From contig JAISPN010000150.1 of assembly GCA_031274845.1 (NCBI GenBank), positions 1 to 5,107 of the forward strand: a DNA stretch of 5,107 bases. The letters are read 5' to 3'. Position numbers and translations under genes: made by a program. Source of the DNA: Acidobacteriaceae bacterium (lineage in GTDB: Bacteria; Acidobacteriota; Vicinamibacteria; Vicinamibacterales; CAVVIG01). The notes beneath the pieces were generated by a model that saw nothing but the letters and a program-made list of their open reading frames with translations, ran no database searches and was not told where the DNA came from. Below, piece by piece: positions 1-5,107 of this stretch (within the stretch, counting starts at the first letter, position 1; the number at the start of each line of letters is the position of its first letter).

Positions 1-765
1 TCGCGCCTCGCACAACGCGCAGCCGAGCGTGAACCAGCGGTGTATGAGGAAGAGCGATCCGACGAGGGGTCCGAGTGCGATGGAGATCGCTAGGCCGATC
101 CGCTCTCGCTGTGAGCGTCCGATGACGAGCAGGCACAGCGCGGCGGCGGACTGAAACAGCAGCACCAGCGCGCCGGTGTAGCGCACGTTCATCGAGAGCC
201 CGGCCGCGAGCGCCGCGCTCACGGTCCAGCGGACACGCCGCGAGGGATCGGCCCATGCGCGAACGATGGACAGGAGTGTCCATGCGCCGCACGCCAGAAA
301 CAGCGGTTCGGACAGCGCCGAGCGGAAAAGCTGTTGCACGACCGATTGCACGCCGATGAATGCGACGGCGCCGGCGGCGGTCGTGGTGTCGGTCACTTCG
401 CATGCGATGCGCCAGGTGCACCACAGGACGATCGCGAGCGACGCGAGACTAATCAATGCGGCGGCGGTGCGCACGTCCAGCGCGAAGCCGCGCGCGAGCG
501 CGCCGATGAGGAGCGAGTAGCCCGGCGGCCAGAGGATGAGTGGATGCGAGGTGATGAGCCGCCCGGCAGCATCGAGTTGTGCGTCCGGGAGTTCCGCCAG
601 TGTGGCGGTGAACGTGCCGTTGGTGGCGAAGGAGGTCGCGGCGGCGAGGTACTGCACGGAATCCCACATCATGTGCGGCGTGAGCCGCATCGTGAAGGCG
701 AGCAGCAGAACGCCGGGCGCCATCGCAAGGCATGCGGGAAAGATGTATTTCGACACCGCGCGCAT
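1..765 (-). CDS. GT-C / PMT-like multi-pass membrane glycosyltransferase (partial, C-terminus off the left edge)
   Basis: The open frame runs to base 1, so only the first 255 residues are present; family members are usually 400-600. It is strongly hydrophobic, with likely membrane spans near residues 8-27, 97-118, 128-145, 152-168, 197-216 and 222-241. Motifs typical of polyprenyl-phosphate-sugar-dependent GT-C enzymes (ArnT/PMT/GT39-like) are visible: WDSVQYL at 34-40, whose Asp35 sits where the catalytic acid of the first external loop is expected; WPPGYSLLIG at 79-88; LSEPLFL at 151-157; and NVRYTG at 193-198. The expected role, from family knowledge, is transfer of a lipid-linked sugar to an acceptor on the outer face of the inner membrane. 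The acceptor is unknown. The start is ATG at 765 or GTG at 768. The upstream oxygenase stop codon (770-772) lies immediately before, with no clear ribosome binding site, so translation is probably coupled and this is the fifth gene of the leftward operon. It could instead be a non-enzymatic membrane protein of the same fold. Confidence 0.75.
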   Translation of the reverse strand, partial: MRAVSKYIFPACLAMAPGVLLLAFTMRLTPHMMWDSVQYLAAATSFATNGTFTATLAELPDAQLDAAGRLITSHPLILWPPGYSLLIGALARGFALDVRTAAALISLASLAIVLWCTWRIACEVTDTTTAAGAVAFIGVQSVVQQLFRSALSEPLFLACGAWTLLSIVRAWADPSRRVRWTVSAALAAGLSMNVRYTGALVLLFQSAAALCLLVIGRSQRERIGLAISIALGPLVGSLFLIHRWFTLGCALCEAR

Positions 766-769
766 CACG

Positions 770-1420
770 TCAGCGAGCCGAGTGGTGTGACAGACGCTCG
801 CGCATCAGCGCGCGGAAGTCGGGAGACGACCGGAACCAGCCGGCGTAAGCGGTGCGGGATGCGGTGCCAAGAAGTGGTCCGACCCGGTGACGTAGCGAGG
901 GATCGATTCTGAAGATCACGGCATCACCCACCGTCCGGTTTTCAACAGCGGCCATGATCGTGTCCGAATCCACATGACGAAATTCGAGCACGCCCCCTTC
1001 GTACGGTTCATGGCTCACGTTGATGCTCACGCCGACGAGCCGTCCTTCGCCGACATCGCTGTGCCACGAATCGTAGTGACCTTCTTTGGGCGACAGACGA
1101 TAGACGCGCCCCTCGAAACATCCGATCTCGCCGCATCCAGTGAGGCGGCGAATTTCGGCATGGAGCGCCGGATCGTTCATCAGAAATTCGAGCACCGCAG
1201 AGACGGCGCCAGACGAGGCACAGACCTCGGTGCCGATCCCTTCGTGGACGCGATGGTAGAAGTCGGTCCGATCGAGACGCTGCATGAGCGCGTCGCGGAG
1301 TTGCGGGTGCAGAAACGCCGGCGCCTTGATGTACGCATTGGCGGCGAAGTCGGCGCGCAGCCGCTCGCGCTCGGCGTCGGTCAGGCTGACGAGTGTGCGG
1401 TCGTGTGTGAGCTGAATCAT
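770..1420 (-). CDS. 2OG-Fe(II) oxygenase (second of a tandem pair)
   Basis: A 216-residue soluble protein with the double-stranded beta-helix signature of prolyl-4-hydroxylase-like 2-oxoglutarate/Fe(II) dioxygenases. The iron ligands are readable as His120 and Asp122 (in SWHSDV) and His178 (in LRHRV). Arg189 (in ASRTAYAGWF) is placed to bind the 2-oxoglutarate carboxylate. YEGGVLEFR at 140-148 is the conserved strand between the ligands. From family knowledge it couples decarboxylation of 2-oxoglutarate to hydroxylation or other oxidation of a substrate, in the cytoplasm (no signal peptide or membrane span). The N-terminal 90 residues are helical and presumably family-specific. It is clearly homologous to the gene just upstream, which ends 6 bases before this ATG. 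No Shine-Dalgarno is visible, so translation is likely coupled. The substrate is not shown by sequence. The PqqD-like neighbour suggests a peptide, but a small molecule or sugar is possible. Confidence 0.88.
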   Translation of the reverse strand: MIQLTHDRTLVSLTDAERERLRADFAANAYIKAPAFLHPQLRDALMQRLDRTDFYHRVHEGIGTEVCASSGAVSAVLEFLMNDPALHAEIRRLTGCGEIGCFEGRVYRLSPKEGHYDSWHSDVGEGRLVGVSINVSHEPYEGGVLEFRHVDSDTIMAAVENRTVGDAVIFRIDPSLRHRVGPLLGTASRTAYAGWFRSSPDFRALMRERLSHHSAR

Positions 1421-1426
1421 AGGGAC

Positions 1427-2086
1427 TTAGGCGCGAACACCGCTGGTGTTCAGCCGCTCTTTGAGCAGGTCGGCAAACTGTGGACGCTGCACGAACCATC
1501 CCGCATAGGCGGTGCGGGGAACGGTCCCTGTCGCCGGCGTCACGCGGTGCTGGATGGATTGATCGATCTTGAACAACGACGCGTCGCCAAACCCGGTGTT
1601 GTGGATCTCCGAGATGATCGTGTCTGGCTCGGCCGCCTTGCGGAATTGCAGCAAGCCCCCTTCGTAGATGCCGGCACTCAGGTTGATGCTGATCGTCGCC
1701 ATGCGGCCGTACATGAAGTCGTCGTGCCAGTCGCTCATCTGCCCGGTGTTTGGCAACAACCGGTAGACGCGGCCGCGAAAGCAGCCAATCTCCCCGATAC
1801 CGGTGACGGCGCGCACGAACGCGAACAGCTTCGGATCGTTGGTGAGAAATTCAAGCGCCGCGCCGACAGGATCGGACGTCATGCGGGATTCGTCGCCGAC
1901 GTCGGCGTTGGTCTTGTTGAAAAACGACGCGGAGGCGAGCTTCTCGTGGAGCCGCGCCAGCAGTCCCGGCTCGATCAGTTGCCGGAGAAGAAAGCAGTGC
2001 CGCCGGTTGAACTCTTCTTTCACCGCGGCCAGTTCAGAGGCGCTGACGTCGACGTGCGCGCCGGCGTGCGTGAGTTGTACGCGCAT
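1427..2086 (-). CDS. 2OG-Fe(II) oxygenase (first of a tandem pair)
   Basis: A 219-residue soluble protein, paralogous along its whole length to the next gene in the operon. The facial triad is intact: His121 and Asp123 (in DWHDDF), distal His180 (in IQHRV), with Arg191 (in VPRTAYAGWF) for 2-oxoglutarate. Blocks shared by both copies include GEIGCF, GRVYRL, YEGG and RTAYAGWF. By eye, about four in ten residues match in the catalytic half and fewer in the N-terminal half. The ATG at 2086 is supported by GGAG at 2093-2096, six bases upstream and inside the last codons of the PqqD-like gene, whose stop lies 3 bases before this start. It is therefore co-transcribed and probably translationally coupled with that gene. 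A cytoplasmic hydroxylase is expected. Whether it acts on the same substrate as its neighbour, or whether the two work sequentially or as a heterodimer, cannot be read from sequence. Confidence 0.88.
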   Translation of the reverse strand: MRVQLTHAGAHVDVSASELAAVKEEFNRRHCFLLRQLIEPGLLARLHEKLASASFFNKTNADVGDESRMTSDPVGAALEFLTNDPKLFAFVRAVTGIGEIGCFRGRVYRLLPNTGQMSDWHDDFMYGRMATISINLSAGIYEGGLLQFRKAAEPDTIISEIHNTGFGDASLFKIDQSIQHRVTPATGTVPRTAYAGWFVQRPQFADLLKERLNTSGVRA

Positions 2087-2089
2087 CGC

Positions 2090-2362
2090 CTACTCCGCTT
2101 CCCCGACGCGGATGAGCCCGCGCGCCAGAAGCATCCGGACGAACGACTGCAGTTCCTGCTCGCAGGTTGCCGGATCGAGATCGTAGGTGGCGAGTAATCC
2201 TTGACGCACCGCGTCGGTGTCGCCGTGCTGCGCGATTAACTTCCAGATGTCGCTGCCGATGTCATCCAGGCTTGAGTACTCGCCGGAGTCGAGGCTCAGC
2301 GCGACAATCGCGCCATCCACCTCGCGGTACACCACATCGTCACGTATTTGCAGAGCAGGCAT
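2090..2362 (-). CDS. PqqD-family protein (RiPP recognition element / peptide chaperone)
   Basis: A 90-residue protein matching the PqqD fold: an N-terminal beta-hairpin (RDDVVYREVDG at 7-17, then IVALSLDSGEYSSLDDIG at 19-36), followed by helices with the family pattern of a SDIW block at 37-40, a Tyr-Asp at 60-61, Cys67, and a closing LLARGLIRV at 78-86. PqqD-like domains bind leader peptides and present them to modifying enzymes. Examples are PqqD in PQQ synthesis and B1 proteins in lasso-peptide clusters. This one resembles the free-standing lasso/HPr-rel types more than classical PqqD. That placement is by pattern, not by a profile search. It starts at ATG 2362, 8 bases after the ABC exporter stop, and has no well-spaced ribosome binding site. 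It is followed 3 bases later by the first oxygenase. Its position between exporter and oxygenases is the main reason for suspecting a modified-peptide pathway. No PqqA-like or other precursor gene lies next to it. Confidence 0.85.
   Translation of the reverse strand: MPALQIRDDVVYREVDGAIVALSLDSGEYSSLDDIGSDIWKLIAQHGDTDAVRQGLLATYDLDPATCEQELQSFVRMLLARGLIRVGEAE
2093..2096 (-). promoter_or_regulatory. Ribosome binding site of the first 2OG oxygenase
   Basis: GGAG on the minus strand lies 6 bases before the ATG at 2086 and within the last codons of the PqqD-like gene. It supports that start and suggests that the two genes are coupled in translation. Confidence 0.5.
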
Positions 2363-2370
2363 AGGTGTCG

Positions 2371-4182
2371 TTAAACCTCGTGTGCGGGAATCAGTGCGTT
2401 GACGGGATTGCCGAGGCGATCGGCAAGTGTGGTCCAGGTGCCAGAGGCGGCGAGATGGCCGTCCTCGAGGAGATAGATCGTGTCCGCATCACGCGCGGCG
2501 CTGGTGCGATGCGTGATGAGGACAACGGTCATCGTGCCGTGCAGGCGGCGGATGGCGTCGAGAATGCGCTGCTCGTTCGCGGCGTCGAGCGCGCTCGTCG
2601 CCTCGTCGAGGAGCAGTAGTTTCGGCTTGCGCAAGAGCGCCCGGGCCAGCGCGAGCCGTTGACGTTCGCCGCCCGACAACCGCTGACCACGATCGCCAAG
2701 CTCCGCGTCGAGACCGCCCGGAAGATCGAGAACGAACTCGGCGGCCGCGAGCGAAAGCGCGTCGCGGATGCCGTCGTCGGTGGCGTCCGGACAGGCCCAC
2801 AGCAGATTGGCGCGCACGGACGTATTGAAGAGAAACGTGTCCTGATTGACGTACCCGATCTGCGCTTTCCATCCTGAGAGATGACGATCGTCGATTGCGG
2901 TGTCATCCACCGTCATCGTGCCGCGCTGCGGCCGGTACAGTCCGCACAGGAGGTCTGCCAGCGTGCTCTTGCCCGCGCCGGAGGGTCCGAGGATGGCCGC
3001 CGTCGAACCAAACGGGATGTCTACTGTGATCTCGCGGACGCCACCGCCGCCTTCATCGTGAACGAACGTGACGTGGTCGAGACGAATGTGCCGGCGGAAG
3101 ATCACCGGATCGGCGCCGTCACGCACCGGTTCCGCTTCGCGCTCCGCCTCGATCCGGAGCCGTTCGGTGGCGGCGAAGGCCGGCAGGTAGTAGGCCACAT
3201 CCTGAAGCGCCTGCTGGAATGCCGATAGTCGCGGCATGATGCGCGAGTAGACGTACAGCAGCAGCATGACCGCTCCTGCTGGCAGTTGCAGCACCCGCAA
3301 GCCAATCCAGAGCAGCAGCGACAGCGCCATGACGCCGCCGACCTCAAACCAGCTCCGCGATCCCGCGCTGATGCGAATCGCTTCGATCTGCGTGTCCGCA
3401 ACAGTGTCGGCCACGGCGGCAAGGCTTGCGACGTGACGCTCCTCGGCGCCGTAGCTTTTGGCAATCCTGAGCGCCGCGACATGTTCGACCGCGGCTGTAA
3501 AAAGATGTTCGGTGGCTTTCGAGGTGCGTTCACCCTGCCGCCGCGAGGCGCCGATGCGGCGCTGCAGGGCGATGAGGACGGCGCCACCCGTCAGCATCAC
3601 GCCAATCGTCAGCGTCGCCGAGAGCCGAAGCGCCAGCGCGAGATAGACCGTCGAGACGCACAGATGGACGATGAGTTGCAGTACCTGATACGTCGCGATA
3701 CCGACACGGTCCGCTTCGTTGGTGAGGACCTGCGCGATGTTCGACGCGCGGCTTCTGGCCAGATACTGCCACCGCGCGCGGGCCACGGCCGCATAGAGGC
3801 GCTTGCGGATTCCGGCCACGAAGTGGAGTTCAACCGAGAGCACCGTGATGACCTGCCACCGCGATACCGTCGTTTGCACGGTGATGACCGCCGCGTAGGC
3901 GAAGAGCGCCGTCACCAGCGACGGCGTCAGATGAAGCGCCGAGAACGCACGGCTAATCGCTGAGGCGAGCATGCCCACCGAGCCGGAGCCGGTATCGACG
4001 CCAACGGCGGTGAGCATCGGAATGAGCAGCAGGAACCCGGCGCCTTCGGTGAGGCCGAGCGCCGCGGAGAGCAGAAGCGCCACGAGGACACGCCGGCCCA
4101 GCATCGCGAACAACGTTCGGCAAAACGCGCCGAGCGAGGTCCATGTGTCACGACGGGCGGTGGCGGGTGTGACGTTCAACAA
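2371..4182 (-). CDS. ABC exporter, fused transmembrane and ATPase half-transporter
   Basis: A 603-residue protein in the order membrane domain (about 25-330) then ATPase domain (about 365-590), the normal length for a type IV (ABCB-like) half-exporter that works as a homodimer in the inner membrane. Hydrophobic spans lie near 32-58, 89-113, 163-183, 188-206 and 280-315. The ATPase parts are complete: Walker A GPSGAGKST at 399-407, Q-loop Gln447, signature LSGGERQ at 502-508, Walker B LLLLDE at 522-527, D-loop SALD at 530-533 and H-loop His558. There is no N-terminal C39 peptidase domain, so it would not itself cleave a double-glycine leader. The start is unusual: tandem TTG codons at 4182 and 4179. 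AAGGAG at 4186-4191 (minus strand) is 3 bases from the first and 6 from the second, so 4179 is the better-spaced start; the next ATG is only at residue 27. It is the first gene of the leftward operon. The likely cargo is the product of the neighbouring pathway, or alternatively a lipid-linked or glycan intermediate. Confidence 0.93.
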   Translation of the reverse strand: MLNVTPATARRDTWTSLGAFCRTLFAMLGRRVLVALLLSAALGLTEGAGFLLLIPMLTAVGVDTGSGSVGMLASAISRAFSALHLTPSLVTALFAYAAVITVQTTVSRWQVITVLSVELHFVAGIRKRLYAAVARARWQYLARSRASNIAQVLTNEADRVGIATYQVLQLIVHLCVSTVYLALALRLSATLTIGVMLTGGAVLIALQRRIGASRRQGERTSKATEHLFTAAVEHVAALRIAKSYGAEERHVASLAAVADTVADTQIEAIRISAGSRSWFEVGGVMALSLLLWIGLRVLQLPAGAVMLLLYVYSRIMPRLSAFQQALQDVAYYLPAFAATERLRIEAEREAEPVRDGADPVIFRRHIRLDHVTFVHDEGGGGVREITVDIPFGSTAAILGPSGAGKSTLADLLCGLYRPQRGTMTVDDTAIDDRHLSGWKAQIGYVNQDTFLFNTSVRANLLWACPDATDDGIRDALSLAAAEFVLDLPGGLDAELGDRGQRLSGGERQRLALARALLRKPKLLLLDEATSALDAANEQRILDAIRRLHGTMTVVLITHRTSAARDADTIYLLEDGHLAASGTWTTLADRLGNPVNALIPAHEV

Positions 4183-4196
4183 GTGCTCCTTATAAT
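4169..4196 (+). promoter_or_regulatory. Sigma-70-type promoter for the nucleotidyltransferase gene
   Basis: A perfect TATAAT lies at 4191-4196. GTGACG at 4169-4174 matches four of six bases of the -35 consensus, with a 16-base spacer. The expected transcription start, about 7 bases after the -10 box, falls on or beside the GTG start at 4203, predicting a leaderless mRNA. The -10 box shares bases with the ribosome binding site of the divergent ABC gene on the other strand, and the -35 lies inside its first codons. Confidence 0.55.
4186..4191 (-). promoter_or_regulatory. Ribosome binding site of the ABC exporter
   Basis: AAGGAG on the minus strand is a near-complete Shine-Dalgarno sequence. 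It decides the start of the exporter gene: it sits 6 bases before TTG 4179 and 3 bases before TTG 4182, favouring the second TTG. It is the strongest such site in the window and suggests that the leftward operon is translated from a conventional leader. That leader must then begin inside the divergent nucleotidyltransferase gene. Confidence 0.6.
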
Positions 4197-4202
4197 CAGG
4201 CA

Positions 4203-5107
4203 GTGCCTGCGCCTGAACAGATCCACACGCCGCGCGCGTTGCTGCTCCATCTGCTTGCGTTGCTTCCTGACGACGCCGCGGCGAGTGTGGCGCTCTCGGC
4301 GTTTTACCGATCGACGGATGTCGACGCGTGGCAGGCGTTTGTCGAACTGGCTGCCATCCACGGCGTGCTGGGCATCCTCGAACCGGTGTTGCGGCGTGTC
4401 GATGTGCCGGCCGCTACTGCCGTGCACCTTCAGCGGCGAGCGGTCGTCGAATCGATGTGGCATGCGCAAGTGCGACAGGCGCTTGCGGACGCCGTAACGG
4501 CGCTGACGGGCGCATTTATTCCGGTCTGCGCCCTGAAAGGTCCGGCGCTGGCCGCGCGCCTCTATGACACGCCCGCTGTCCGTCCGTCGATCGATGTCGA
4601 TCTGTTGATCCGGCCCGGCGATCTGTCCCGCGCAATTGCGTGTCTTACGAGCGCGGGTTATCACGCGGAGGATGACGCGGTGACGCGCGAGTATCTGCTG
4701 CGGCACAGCCACCATCTGTCGTTCAGCCGGGCGCATCAACCGGGTCTTGAAATTCACTTTCATGCCTACGCGGGCTTTGGCACCGTGATGCCGAGCGGCG
4801 CGCTCATGGACCGCGCGCGGCCGTTCGAGTTTGACGGCGCCTCGGTGCTCGTGCCTGGCGCGGAAGACGAGCTCGTGTACCTTGCGGTACACGCGGCCGG
4901 ACACAGCTTCATCCGGTTGCTGTGGCTGTACGACCTGAAGCAGCTCATTGCCCGCGCGCCCGCGCTTGATTGGCACGCGGTCGTCGAGCGAGCGCGCGCG
5001 CTTCAGGTGAGCGGGCCGACCACCGCGGCGCTCGATCTGTTGCGCCACTGGCTCAACGTCGATGTTCCTGATGTTGTGTTGCGCGCGGGGCCCAGAGTAA
5101 GACCGCG
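4203..5107 (+). CDS. Nucleotidyltransferase family protein, NTP_transf_5 type (partial, C-terminus off the right edge)
   Basis: The frame is open from 4173 and continues past the right edge. From GTG 4203 it gives 301 residues plus two bases, against a usual family length of about 350-400. The diagnostic block is clear: CALKGPALAARLY at 109-121, then RPSIDVDLLIRPGDL at 127-141, where Asp131 and Asp133 match the metal-binding acid pair of the nucleotidyltransferase fold. Next come AGYHAEDD at 151-158, a histidine-rich RHSHHLSF at 167-174, and LEIHFH at 182-187, whose Glu183 may be the third acid. HAAGHSFIRLLWLYDLK at 230-246 is also typical. The family has no settled function; it is often found beside PqqD-like, lasso B2-like, HprK-related or polysaccharide genes, which fits this context. 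No Shine-Dalgarno precedes GTG. A perfect -10 box ends 6 bases upstream, so leaderless translation is likely. The first in-frame ATG is at residue 85, too late to be the start because family-like sequence precedes it. It is divergent from the exporter operon with only 20 bases between them. Confidence 0.85.
   Translation, partial: MPAPEQIHTPRALLLHLLALLPDDAAASVALSAFYRSTDVDAWQAFVELAAIHGVLGILEPVLRRVDVPAATAVHLQRRAVVESMWHAQVRQALADAVTALTGAFIPVCALKGPALAARLYDTPAVRPSIDVDLLIRPGDLSRAIACLTSAGYHAEDDAVTREYLLRHSHHLSFSRAHQPGLEIHFHAYAGFGTVMPSGALMDRARPFEFDGASVLVPGAEDELVYLAVHAAGHSFIRLLWLYDLKQLIARAPALDWHAVVERARALQVSGPTTAALDLLRHWLNVDVPDVVLRAGPRVRP

Noticed and set aside
334..912. A 192-codon plus-strand frame opposite the GT-C protein and the end of the second oxygenase
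   Set aside because: Low-complexity Arg/Gly/Glu translation with no motif. The minus-strand frame gives a coherent membrane protein.
838..1530. Two similar segments near 838-866 and 1499-1527 that look like a direct repeat
   Set aside because: They encode the same conserved RTAYAGWF block in the two paralogous oxygenases, so they are explained by gene duplication and not by a separate repeat element.
2087..2089. Gaps between the leftward genes considered as sites for a hidden precursor peptide or terminator
   Set aside because: All gaps in the leftward unit are 8 bases or less. Nothing but coupling signals fits.
974..2197. A 407-codon open frame on the plus strand across both oxygenase genes and the start of the next gene
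   Set aside because: Its translation has no recognisable motif and looks like the antisense of G+C-rich codons. The minus-strand frames here carry full catalytic motifs and operon spacing.
3286..3963. A 225-codon plus-strand frame opposite the exporter membrane domain
   Set aside because: Arg/Asp/Gln-rich shadow of a strong ABC transporter gene. No start signal or motif.
4183..4202. The divergent gap considered as a site for an operator or riboswitch
   Set aside because: Only 20 bases long. It holds the -10 box and ribosome binding site already listed, with no inverted repeat of useful length.
4176..5048. A 290-codon minus-strand frame opposite the nucleotidyltransferase gene
   Set aside because: It is very rich in Arg, Gln and His with no domain pattern, and overlaps the well-supported plus-strand gene and the exporter start. 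Treated as an antisense shadow.

Overview
The window is G+C-rich bacterial DNA (roughly 60-65% by eye) and almost entirely coding. Gene spacing is very tight and starts are mixed (ATG, TTG, GTG). No marker gene fixes the taxon. The gene set (PqqD-like protein, ABC exporter, NTP_transf_5-type nucleotidyltransferase, 2OG-Fe(II) oxygenases) and the codon use fit a soil or sediment lineage such as Acidobacteriota (Vicinamibacterales-like) or Gemmatimonadota, but this is a guess.

Layout: a divergent start region at about 4169-4203 separates two transcription units. Leftward (minus strand, read from 4182 down to 1) there are five genes with gaps of 1-8 bases: (1) a 603-residue ABC exporter with fused membrane and ATPase domains; (2) a 90-residue PqqD/RRE-like peptide-binding protein; (3) and (4) two tandem paralogous 2OG-Fe(II) oxygenases, each with an intact HxD...H...R iron/2-oxoglutarate site; (5) the N-terminal 255 residues of a multi-membrane-span GT-C/PMT-like glycosyltransferase, cut by the left edge. 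Rightward (plus strand, from 4203 to the right edge) is the first 301 residues of a nucleotidyltransferase-fold protein of the NTP_transf_5 type. It starts with GTG directly behind a perfect TATAAT box, so its mRNA may be leaderless.

How they may work together (inference): PqqD-like proteins are peptide chaperones/recognition elements for ribosomally made, modified peptides (RiPPs; B1 of lasso-peptide systems and PqqD of PQQ synthesis). A PqqD-like protein co-transcribed with an exporter and two oxygenases suggests a RiPP-type pathway in which a leader-bearing peptide is recognised, hydroxylated or oxidised, and exported. The NTP_transf_5 protein is a common neighbour of PqqD-like and lasso B2-like genes. 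No precursor peptide, B2 protease or asparagine-synthase-like cyclase lies in the window. If this is a lasso-like cluster, those genes must lie beyond an edge, most likely to the right behind the nucleotidyltransferase gene. A surface-polysaccharide role, suggested by the GT-C protein, remains a live alternative. There is no non-coding stretch over 300 bases, and no RNA gene, mobile element or CRISPR array was seen.
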